From contig JAIXMQ010000009.1 of the NCBI GenBank assembly GCA_025716855.1, positions 340,001-404,000 on the forward strand: DNA of 64,000 nucleotides, read 5' to 3'. Position numbers and translations under genes: made by a program. Source of the stretch: Pilaira anomala. Lineage: Eukaryota; Mucoromycota; Mucoromycetes; Mucorales; Mucoraceae. How positions within the stretch are numbered: the stretch's first letter is position 1; each line of letters starts with the position of its first letter. Below, piece by piece: positions 11,783-20,626 of the stretch. The notes under the pieces are model-generated. The model did no database searches. It saw only the letters and a list, made by a program, of their open reading frames with translations, and was not told the origin of the DNA.

Positions 11783-13169
11783 CAGTCAAACCTATGGAAA
11801 TTGGCGTTTTCAAAAAAATTATTAATAGGCGAGCGGATGATAAAATTTTGTTTTAAAGCTACGTCATCAGAAAAAATTTTCTAGTATTTCTTTTTATACT
11901 CTTACCACATCGTTAAGCCTTATAAAAGTCCAAGAGGATCCACCCATCTTTGTCCTTGGTTAATAGAGATGAAAGCCAGCCTCTCAAGGATTGGGATGGT
12001 CCCTGCAACTCTTGGTTAGGTATGCAATAGTTGGCGCATGGCTTGTTGGCGACCTGTTACGATGTATTGCTACCTAGATTTGAAAGCCTTATAAAAGTCC
12101 AAGAGGATCCACCCATCTTTGTCCTTGGTTAATAGAGATGAAAGCCAGCCTCTCAAGGATTGGGATGGTCTCTGCAACTCTTGGTTAGGTATGCAATAGT
12201 TGGCGCATGGCTTGCTGGCGACCTGTTCAAATGTCTAGGTAAAATAAAGAAAATTGTTGGTTTGCAAGGTACTTATGTATACAAGACAAATTTAAGTATA
12301 ATTATTAACACTTACTTCCTTATTTGATGTACAACTGTAAAATGAATGTTCGAGGAAACAAAATTTAGGTAAACCATAATCTGTCTTGACAATATTTGAA
12401 GTATAATTAAAGTGGAAGATGAGCCATATATGATGAGCAAGAGAAATCAAGATTGAAGAAAAGGTTATTTTATTACTTCTGTAAGTATTTACAACTCTTC
12501 TTAATGAAAAGCACCGACATTTTCCATTAATTGCTCTGTTTATTTTGTGTGTTAGATTTTCTTTCTTCACTTCCTTAGTGCTATGCCTCACGTTACGATC
12601 AATGTTGCTGTTGCTGTTTCTATTTATTTTATTTTTTGTATTTGAGCGAAGTCTCATCAGAATTTAACAATAATAATAAAACTTAAATGAATTTTCTTTC
12701 ATCGTCAGAAGAGTCTGATAACAAGTACCTTGTATTAGTAAGCAAGCCTTGGGATGTCATTACTTGGCTCGGTGGCCAATATAAATGGGACATAACGTGT
12801 CGGAGGACACGGATAAGGGGACCTTTGTGTATGAATTTAGTATGTTGACGTGCAACTTCAGTATTACAATTGAACCAGTCATTACAGGATATCATCGCAA
12901 CTCTATTGATCGCTTTGCAAAAAAAGTAATCTTCCAAACTTAATACAGTCGTTGTCGGCTGAACGAAATGATAACATTTTGTTTCTATTTCATATGTCGT
13001 GTAACATAGATGCCAAATTAGTTAATATGTTCACGAAAACTAGCCTAGAAAATAACTCCAAAAATACAGTAAGCGCCAAATTTAATTAGCTGGCACGGAT
13101 AAATACTCTTAACCAAAATGACAAAAATAATTGAGCTTGTGAAAACGCCAATTTCCATAGGTTTGACTG
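11783..13169. mobile_element. Tc1/mariner-superfamily (pogo-like) element, probably non-autonomous
   Basis: The two ends are a perfect 30-bp inverted repeat beginning CAGTCAAACCTATGGAAATT (left 11783-11812, right 13140-13169). Both ends are flanked by TA, the target duplication typical of Tc1/mariner elements, and CAGTCAAACC is a common pogo-type terminus. The 1387-bp body holds a 144-bp direct repeat and two minus-strand open frames (12937-12683, 84 aa; 12657-12292, 121 aa). I see no DDE/DDD transposase motifs in either, so the element is probably a deletion derivative mobilised in trans. It sits in the 5' flank of the minus-strand gene at 10860-11762. Confidence 0.85.
11915..12227. repeat. 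144-bp direct repeat (two copies) inside the transposon-like element
   Basis: Copies at 11915-12058 and 12084-12227 match over 144 bp with two mismatches by eye, at a period of 169 bp. Each begins AAGCCTTATAAAAGTCCAAG and ends GCGACCTGTT. The 25-bp spacer is unique. The high identity implies a recent duplication within the element. Confidence 0.95.
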
Positions 13170-13331
13170 TATAAGAGAGAAAAAGAGAAAGAAAAAAGGG
13201 TAACAGTCACTTTTGGGTACTTTTTTTTTTAAAGGTTTTTCACATGTTTATTAAAATGATGATTGGTTCCATAAATAAAAGGGGTGTGTGAGTGAGGGGG
13301 GTATATATATACATATAAAAAATGTTTTTAT

Positions 13332-14142
13332 CTAACATTGAGCAATCCAAGTATGATGAATACTATTTGCCAACTGAATCTGATTTGTATCAAGGGTCTG
13401 ATTGACTACTTTCTTTATCCAAATCTTTTTATCTACATGATCTAATTGGTTGATAATAAAACTACCATCAGTGGATTCCGAACCACCTTCTATATGAATT
13501 TGAGGATCTAAATGTTGAATCATGTGAAGCTTTCCTTGTTCTGTAGAACAATAAAGAATTTTACGTGCATCTAAAGCAGTAGTGTTCATTAACAGCTGTT
13601 GGATTTGATCACGCTCTTCTTTTGAGTTGAGTTGAGTAATGACGTAAATATCATACATTTGAACAAGTTTATTAAGTAATGTCACTGTATTCTCGTGAAA
13701 CGCATGATTTGGCGTATTGACATCTCTGCTTGGGTTCCACAATACGGTCTACATATATAAATTGAGTTTAGCTGGGATAAAAGTATAATTGTTACAATTT
13801 TATATACTTTACATTCTTTAAGGAAATTGTAACCCTCTTTTTCTTTCGAGTAGCAGAAATGACTCCATCAATTAACCTGGTGCTCCAACTCTTGTTGGGT
13901 GATTGAATAGTGGGTTGTGGAGAAGGAGGTGGGGTTAATAAATGTGCTTGACTTAAATTATACATGTAACTCGTATTGATGCGTAAGGGTTTTGTTACTG
14001 GTGGAGGAGGTGTCTCAATAGAATGTTTCTTTTTATATAAATATACCAAGATACTAACTATAGCTGCTGCAAATGAAGAATAACCCATCCATTTTAATAA
14101 AATCAGTGTTAACCACTTATTAGAAGGACGAGTAGACGACAT
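13332..14142 (-). CDS. PEX22: Peroxisome assembly protein Pex22
   Basis: Two exons, 14142-13813 and 13748-13332, encode 248 residues. Residues about 10-35 form one membrane anchor followed by KKK. A Pro-rich linker follows, then a C-terminal domain starting TVLWNPSRDVNTPNHAFHE, the signature I associate with Pex22. In the known family Pex22 anchors the ubiquitin-conjugating enzyme Pex4 at the cytosolic face of the peroxisome and activates it, allowing Pex5 recycling. The domain boundary falls close to the intron. The length is somewhat greater than yeast Pex22 (about 180 residues) and close to that of filamentous-fungal homologues. Confidence 0.85.
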
Positions 14143-14329
14143 TTGATATATAAAGACTAGTTAATAATAAAAGAGAAAAGGAAAAAAGAAAAAAATAAAA
14201 AAAAGGGACACAATTTATACTTTTTTTGATTTTTCACATGTCATTCATTTGTTTCCGATTATTTTTTATTTATATATAAGAATAAAAAGGGATTAAAATT
14301 TACAATGGTATTATATAATATAAGTGTCA

Positions 14330-14856
14330 TCAGTGAGGTGAACTTGGTATTTCTGAAGCTATTTTAATCGCTAACAAGAAGTCAGAATCGTCACGACGAT
14401 TAAATATACTACTACTTGTCTTTGTTATTTCCATCTTTTCATCATCCTCTTCTGTTGCCTTCCATCTTTCTCTATAGTATAATTTCATGGCAAATATACA
14501 TCCAATCAATAAGGATAGAAAGAAGATAACTCCTAATGTACATCCGATGATCTAATTAATCGTTATTTTACAACTTTTTTTTTTTATATATGTCTTTTGA
14601 TTGAGTAGTCAATTACGTTTTTTTTTTATCCTACCAAATTCCTTTTGGCTGGTGTGGAAAAAGTTGAATTAGGTTCATTTCCTAATGGTGTATCTGTATA
14701 AAATCCGTCTTGTTGTGCTAAGGAATACAATGCGTGTCAGTATTGTATTACATAATTAGAGAGTCAGGTTCTCTCTTTCTATTTAAATACACACGCACAC
14801 ACAAAATCATTAAATTTGGTGGGAAAAAAAAAAAGAATTTATTACTTACTTGTCAT
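14330..14856 (-). CDS. Small single-pass membrane protein (three exons, 7-nt first exon)
   Basis: The exons are too short to appear as long open frames. They are 14856-14850 (ATG ACA A), 14717-14635 and 14551-14330, for 103 residues in frame. All introns are GT..AG with good donors (GTAAGT, GTAGGA). The protein has a short polar Ser/Thr/Asn-containing N-terminal part, a hydrophobic segment (about residues 31-52) and a basic KLYYRERW stop-transfer. An acidic tail of about 45 residues follows, ending SEIPSSPH. No signal peptide is visible, so it is likely a type III single-pass protein. It could be related to short fungal sensor or adaptor proteins, but I recognise no family. The first exon is the weakest part of the model. 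Confidence 0.6.
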
Positions 14857-15051
14857 TCGGGAAAATAAAGAAAAAAGGAGGAAATAAAAAAAAAAAAATT
14901 ATAGTAGTTTATATGTCTTTTTTTTTTGTTTATTTATATTTACATCCAAATCACAGTGTGTATATATATTTTTAAAACGTGGCTGAACAAGTAATCTATT
15001 GGCTGAAACAATGAGAAGTATATATAATAGAATAATAATAATCGAGAGGGC

Positions 15052-16051
15052 TTATTTTGCGCATACAGTCTCATTTAATTTTTGCTGGGTCATCTGTACC
15101 CAGTCATCCGAGTGTCCCAATAGTTCATAATCAAACACATGCTCCCACTCTTTTGTCAGGGGAGTCATATTAATAAAGACGACTTTACCCTGAACTGAAT
15201 GAATTAATTTGGCAGCTTCTTTAATGAATTTCTTTAAAGAAGCGATCCTTAAAGAAGTACCCATGACGATCATAAAATCGGGTTTTCGATTTAAATCCTT
15301 TAACTGTAATTTTCCAATGGATTCAGCCTCTGGATGAAATTCGTTGTAGAGTACAATATTCGGTCTTAGAGTACCCATGGCTAATGGTCTCTTTCCTAAT
15401 CGTGATCGTTCGTTATCATAGACAATACACTGTGGACATACAGGTGGTTGTCCGTTTCGAAATTGATCTTGGTATTCGATCGTGAAAGCATAGGATGCAG
15501 TACATAATGTACATTTGACTTTATCCATCGAGCCATGAAGTCGAACGACCGATAGATCTAATGGGTCTTCTAAACAATCTATGTTTTGTGTATAATATCG
15601 CATCAGTTGACCTCGCGCTTGTAATCCCTGTATAAATACATGTGTTGCCGTTGGTAATGCATTGGATATCCTTGATTTTAATTCAGCCATAAATTTATAA
15701 AAACATTCCGTTTGTCCTTTATCTCGAAATACTGTTGCATCAAATAAATCTTGGCCTTTCATTATCCTACTACTATTGTTGTTGTTATCTGTTTTTTTTA
15801 TGACGCTACTGTATAACCCTTGAGAAGACCGATAATCCTATTTTTTTTTTTTTTTTTTTTTTTTTTAGTTTTTTTAAATAGAGATGAACAGTAAAAAAAA
15901 ACTTTACAGGTATACCACTGCTACAAGATATACCAGCTCCTGTAATCACCAACATTCGTTTACTCTTTTTAATACATGCTGCTAATTCACTTGTAAAAAG
16001 TTCAACCTCTTCCTTTGTATCTTCTGAAATTAAAATCTTGACCTTTGTCAT
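15052..16051 (-). CDS. NAD-dependent protein deacetylase, sirtuin of Hst3/Hst4 type
   Basis: Two exons, 16051-15908 and 15837-15052, encode 309 residues. The splice joins GAGISCSSGIP to DYRSSQGLYSS, rebuilding the NAD-binding loop. Other sirtuin landmarks are YTQNID, the catalytic His in VVRLHG, a zinc site of two CxxC pairs (CTLC and CPQC) and GTSLRI. The LFDATVFRDK and AELKSRISNALPTATH segments resemble yeast Hst3 and Hst4, nuclear deacetylases acting on histone H3 Lys56; that substrate is inferred from the family. The protein is shorter than the yeast relatives (about 370-450 residues). The intron contains a 26-T run on the plus strand. Confidence 0.88.
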
Positions 16052-16788
16052 ACAAGATAAAAAAAAAAGGGAAAATAATGTTTTAATAAGGAATTTTATT
16101 TATTTCAACTCTCTCCTGTTTCTCAATCTGCAAAGCTCATCAAGCTTTTTAAAAGCCTATAGTGACGTAACATGAGTTGTCTCTAAAAGAATCGATTTAA
16201 AAAAGTGCCCTTTTTTTTTTTTTTTTTTTTATTGAAGTGGTTCAAGGTAACACATGTGGTTTGGAAATAGGAGGTTTATGCCTGATTTTGGGAATCAAGG
16301 TATACATCACTTTATATTATCCAAATTGGGGGTTAGATACAACATTTATGTAACTCTTCATTAAGACTGTTTTAAAGCTTTTTTTTTTCATTTTTAATAT
16401 ACGTAAATAATCTTTAATTTACATACTTTAATAATATGATAGAGTATACTTTTTTTTGAAATGGATAAGAGAATGCAGTATATAAAGACATATTTCTAAC
16501 TGTTTTGCAAGTTGAATACCGATAGAAGATTAACCAAAGAGAAAATGGATAATCTAATCACAAAAAAAAGAGTGCTATAGCTATATATGCCTACTGCTGC
16601 CATCAAATCATACTCTGTTCAAATGGCAGAGGTAGACAAGCGTATAAAAAGATGTAGGGTGCAAAGATACCGTTAGAATTATATTTTAAGGTTGTAATGT
16701 GTGAAAAAAGGGAGGAAAAAACGACTTATGTTTACCCTATACCCAGTTTATGCGGCGGCGATTGAGACAAAGTCGAAAAAACGCCATA

Positions 16789-16854
<66 letters not shown>

Positions 16855-18410
16855 TATTAAGAACATAAACTAATACATGTTTTATCATTTAATTAAATTT
16901 TATAAAGTAAAAGTACAATGACTATAATAATATGTACATGATATTATCGACACGGATGAATGAGCAGGTGAAATGAGTTATATGTATGCATGAAAGTAGA
17001 ATGAATTAGTGAACAATTTTATTACAATATTTCAACATAGTACCTAAAAAAAAGGAATAGCCAAAATATGAACGTATGTAGTTATAGTTGAAGATTATGA
17101 AATTCTTCAAAAATTTATCCAAAACTCTTTTTTCTTTTGTCATATCAGAAGAAATAATCGTTTTAGTGATCTTTCTCTCTTTTGTATATTTTCACTAAGA
17201 AAATAAATCTGAACGTAACATATATCAGTTGTTTTAGAAGCACTTCTTTTAAGAATAATATCTGAAGACTACACAATCTACATAAGTAAAAGGCATACAT
17301 CTTTAGGCTCTTGAAGCTATAGAGAACCATGCTTTTTTTTTTCTTAATTCATCTCGTCAGTAAAGAACTCTTATTTATGAGAGATACATATTGAGTGAAC
17401 GTTAAATGTAAACTAGCAAATAATATATATCTATCTTTATAAGAATCGATAATCTTTACGCGTCTTTCGTTGATCATTTTCGTCTAACTATTTTTATATA
17501 TTATATATTTATATACTTCGAGTATTTGTTAGTGACCTTTAGACCTAAAACTCAACACCTATTAAAGGATAAGCATTCCTATTTTTTTTTTTTATATAAG
17601 AATACATCTTTTTTTTTTTTCTGTTAAATTGAATTCTTTACTTGTTTACGTAATTAAAGATAAGTTTTGACAACCTTGATATTTCTCTCCCATTTAAATT
17701 CTTCCTCTTTTTATTTAAATCTTGGTACTCAACCTTCAAGCGTTGGTGCTTCTTTTTTTTTCCCTACTTCAATAATAAAAGAACATCCTCATAGGACGGT
17801 GTAATTTTTCGTGCCGATAACACCATATTTATTTCCCCTGGCTTTGTTGAAATTCGGTAACACTTACTATTACAAAAAAGCGTCTTAATGTTTCCAAATT
17901 GTACACTGAAAAATGATTAGATTGATTTAAGTGTACCCCCCCCCCAACAACGTAAGAAACAAGTTTTCTGTTTATACGATTTTATGGTAATTATTTCGTT
18001 TTTAATTAATCAAGTAATCATATATACTAATAATATATTAGAATAGAAAATTAAATGTTTTTTCTGCAGTTTGTAACCCGTATAATATGCTATGTTTGCA
18101 ATTTGAAAAGTATATTTTCAAAGTGAGAGAGAGTGTGTGTATGTGCTTTTTGGATTAATTTAATGTCGATTTTGCTTCTGCTTTTTTAATGTAAAAAAAG
18201 GCGCCCCTTGTCTTGGTTTTCTACCTATAGACTTGATGGTTTAGCTCCACTGAAATTTATTTATAAAAATAACTATATCAGATAGAAAGAAACATATCTT
18301 TCAAGATCTTAACAAATAGTTAAAGGCTATAGTTAAAATTATTTGAATTATTATAGAGAATTGGCTTAAAATTGCATATCCTCTTTATCTTGGTTTATTT
18401 ATTAATGTAT
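16052..18410. other. AT-rich intergenic region, left edge of accessory region
   Basis: No supported gene is present. It contains the sirtuin promoter side (16052-16300), a 61-A run, and AT-rich sequence with no open frame above about 60 codons that looks coding. The last 110 bases are the 3' flank of the first small-protein gene and resemble the 3' flank of the third copy. Confidence 0.5.
16790..16850. repeat. Poly(A) tract of 61 bases
   Basis: An uninterrupted run of 61 A. It follows a moderately complex stretch (about 16580-16789) that has no gene I can support. Confidence 0.95.
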
Positions 18411-18764
18411 TTAGATGATATCTTTTAATGTATTTATATAGCGTAAGACACTATCTACAAGTATTTTATCCCCATAAGCAAATGTGCGACTGGAATAAAG
18501 ATGATTTTGAATAAAAAGATGTATTTTTGCTGTAATACTATAACCGCTTGTGAGTCTAGCATTATTGTCGCCAATCCATACATTTAAGAGATTTACAACG
18601 TCTTTCATTTTTGTATATGTTTCGCTGGATGAATTTCTACACATGAAACAATTTTCACCTTTATTGTAAAGTATATACCACGAATTTTTTTTAACATTGT
18701 ACGTATAATGTTCGGTAGTTGGGTCAGATTCTAAAAAGATGTAGTTTTCCATTGTCTGACTCAT
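18411..18764 (-). CDS. Small intronless protein, member 1 of a three-gene tandem family
   Basis: An intact 117-residue frame. It aligns along its length with its two neighbours. Shared features are an N-terminal YIFLE block, a WYILYN block, a CFMCRNSSS block, a weakly conserved NLLNVWIGDNN helix-like block, an IHLFIQNHLYSS block and a C-terminal LKDII. No signal peptide or membrane segment is visible. The start could also be the internal Met (MENYIFLE), which matches the N-termini of the paralogues better. I know of no family to assign, and no function is given. The 5' flank carries a purine-rich A/G stretch like those of the paralogues, and the 3' flank shares a block ending ATATCCTCTTT with member 3. 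Confidence 0.75.
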   Translation of the reverse strand: MSQTMENYIFLESDPTTEHYTYNVKKNSWYILYNKGENCFMCRNSSSETYTKMKDVVNLLNVWIGDNNARLTSGYSITAKIHLFIQNHLYSSRTFAYGDKILVDSVLRYINTLKDII

Positions 18765-18807
18765 TTTTAGAATTTATATAAAGGTTAAAATAAAGGAAAA
18801 AGATGGG

Positions 18808-18841
<34 letters not shown>

Positions 18842-19164
18842 TTATGACAACTTTTTTAAATTGTTTTACGTATTATATAATATTTTTTTAATTATTAACT
18901 AAACAATAATATATTATTTAATCATTACAAATATGAATACGGTAAAACGTGTAAAAAAAACACTTATTATAACTGTATGCTGTATTAACTATAGGCTACA
19001 ACGAGAAATAAGAACTCGTTTTAGTCTTATTTACCTTTTACCGTAACCAAGTCTCCACATTCAAATGTATATATATATATAAATAAATCTTTTAAAAAAT
19101 TTATAATAAAATATCTGACGTTTATTTATACTTGTTATAATCCAAAAAAAAACTTGTAGTCAAT
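18765..19164. other. Spacer between small-protein genes 1 and 2
   Basis: A 30-T run (about 18811-18840) is followed by AT-rich DNA. Short blocks (TATTTAATCA, TATGAATAC, TTTTAGTCTT, CACATTCAAATGT) recur in the same order upstream of member 3 (about 20370-20545). This indicates that the duplicated unit includes flanking DNA and probably promoter elements. Confidence 0.5.
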
Positions 19165-19524
19165 TTACATAATTATATCTTTCAACGCTGTTACAAATTG
19201 CGCTGTAACGTGCTTGGGTACTGCTTTCGAAAAGTTACAGTCGTATTGAGAATACATCTCGTTCTTAAAGTAAAGTTCAACACTTGCAGTTCTATCTTCA
19301 TCATACTGGTATATACTATTATTTATATCGTCTATAAAAGTCCTCAAGAAGTTTTCAGCATTTTCCGTTTTGGTAACCTTTCCAGAAGAAGAATTTTGTA
19401 ACATGAAGAAACCTTTGTCTCTATTATATGATAAATACCAACAGAGTTCAGGCTGACGACAATAATCTTCCTCTTCATCTTCTCTTTCACAAATTTCCAA
19501 GAAGATGTAATCTGATCTGCCCAT
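19165..19524 (-). CDS. Small intronless protein, member 2 of a three-gene tandem family
   Basis: An intact 119-residue frame. It matches member 1 at SDYIFLE versus ENYIFLE, CWYLSYN versus SWYILYN, FMLQNSSS versus FMCRNSSS, LYFKNEMYSQ versus LFIQNHLYSS and the final LKDIIM. It has a more acidic N-terminal part (a run of D and E near residues 12-20) than its paralogues. No signal peptide or membrane segment is seen. The start Met is preceded within 90 bases by a four-copy 16-bp repeat. Function is unknown. Confidence 0.75.
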   Translation of the reverse strand: MGRSDYIFLEICEREDEEEDYCRQPELCWYLSYNRDKGFFMLQNSSSGKVTKTENAENFLRTFIDDINNSIYQYDEDRTASVELYFKNEMYSQYDCNFSKAVPKHVTAQFVTALKDIIM

Positions 19525-19544
19525 TTTTCAAATATCGATACCGT

Positions 19545-19608
19545 TGATATATAGATAAAATGATATATAGATAAAATGATATATAGATAAAATGATATAT
19601 AGATAAAA
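19545..19608. repeat. 16-bp tandem repeat, four copies
   Basis: Four exact head-to-tail copies of TGATATATAGATAAAA. The array lies 21-84 bases upstream of the start of small-protein gene 2, so it probably falls in its promoter or 5' leader. Confidence 0.95.
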
Positions 19609-19893
19609 AAAAGGGGTAAAAGAAAGAGTTTTTTTTTCGTGATTTAATATTTTTAAATTAGTAATAAATAAAGCTTAGCGAATAGTAAAGAGAGATCAAA
19701 TGTTACATAAAAATTGAATCGCTTATAGAAAAAATTCTAGGTAAACTAGTTTTATTAAGCACAAAAGGCATGTTTATAAGAAAAATCAAATATTTCAAAA
19801 TGTTGACAAAAAGTTAAAGATTTATATATATATAGATATATTACTAGTATCATGATAAAAGGGATTGGGTTAAAGCGACATATCCTCTTTTTT
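19609..19893. other. Spacer between small-protein genes 2 and 3
   Basis: The left part carries the GTAAAAGAAAGAG-type purine stretch that is shared upstream of all three paralogues. The right part (about 19790-19893) is the 3' flank of member 3 and includes the block ending ATATCCTCTTT that is also found after member 1. Confidence 0.45.
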
Positions 19894-20238
19894 TTATTCA
19901 ATAATATTTTTTAATATAGATGCATAGCTTAAGACAGCATCTTTAGGTCTTGGCTCTCCATCAACACACGAGCATTCAGAATAAACTTGTCCTTTAATGT
20001 AAAGAGTTATTACTGCTCCTGTAGAATTCTTGAAGTTAGCATACATGTTATCAATCCATATCATTAAGAAATCATCAACATTTTTCATTTTTATATTTTT
20101 ATCGATTAAGGCATTGTAACAATTAAAACATTGATTACTTTCATCGTAATATATGCGCCATAAACTATTTTTTTCCATAATAAAATACGTGGTATTAAGA
20201 GCTCTTTTGCTAGATTCTAAAAGAATGAAGTTTCCCAT
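19894..20238 (-). CDS. Small intronless protein, member 3 of a three-gene tandem family
   Basis: A 114-residue frame starting at MGNFILLES, the Met that aligns with the other two members. A longer frame upstream (to 20358) is Lys/Ile-rich low complexity and is rejected as an extension. It shares FILLE, LWRIYY, QCFNCYN, NVDDFLMIWID, ITLYIKGQVYS and the C-terminal LKNIIE. It is more divergent than members 1 and 2 are from each other in the central NSSS block, which reads NALI. No signal peptide is visible. Function is unknown. Confidence 0.75.
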   Translation of the reverse strand: MGNFILLESSKRALNTTYFIMEKNSLWRIYYDESNQCFNCYNALIDKNIKMKNVDDFLMIWIDNMYANFKNSTGAVITLYIKGQVYSECSCVDGEPRPKDAVLSYASILKNIIE

Positions 20239-20626
20239 TTTCTTGGACGTCGTTTTTAAAGTTGTAAGGTTACAATATGTAAAAGAGAAAGAGATTATTA
20301 TTATTATTTTTTTTTTTTTGATAAACCGACTTTTTATAATAAGTTTATTAATCAGCAAACGAAAAAGGAATATTTAATCATAACGGGTATATGAATACTA
20401 CAGCACATATAAAAAAAAACTCTCGTATATCATACTCTATTACGGCTTTACACCTACTTGAAGAGAGAGAGAGAGAGCGAAGCATTTTAGTCTTTTTATT
20501 TTTTAGAAATATGCATTCCAATTTTTCACACATTCAAATGTTTAATAGTTAAGAAATATATCCTAAATGTTTTACTCTTCCAGTCTTTGAGTAATTTTTG
20601 AAGAAATTCACTTCCTTGAGATAAAT
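20239..20626. other. Upstream region of small-protein gene 3
   Basis: Contains the purine-rich leader stretch, a (GA)n run near 20464-20478 and the ordered short blocks also found upstream of member 1. No gene is seen. It ends where the first long inverted repeat begins. Confidence 0.45.

Noticed and set aside
19545..19608. CRISPR-like spacing of short repeats
   Set aside because: The copies are head-to-tail without spacers, and the genome is eukaryotic; it is a simple minisatellite.
20239..20358. N-terminal extension of small-protein member 3
   Set aside because: The added residues are Lys/Ile/Phe low complexity and do not align with the paralogues, which start at the Met at 20238.
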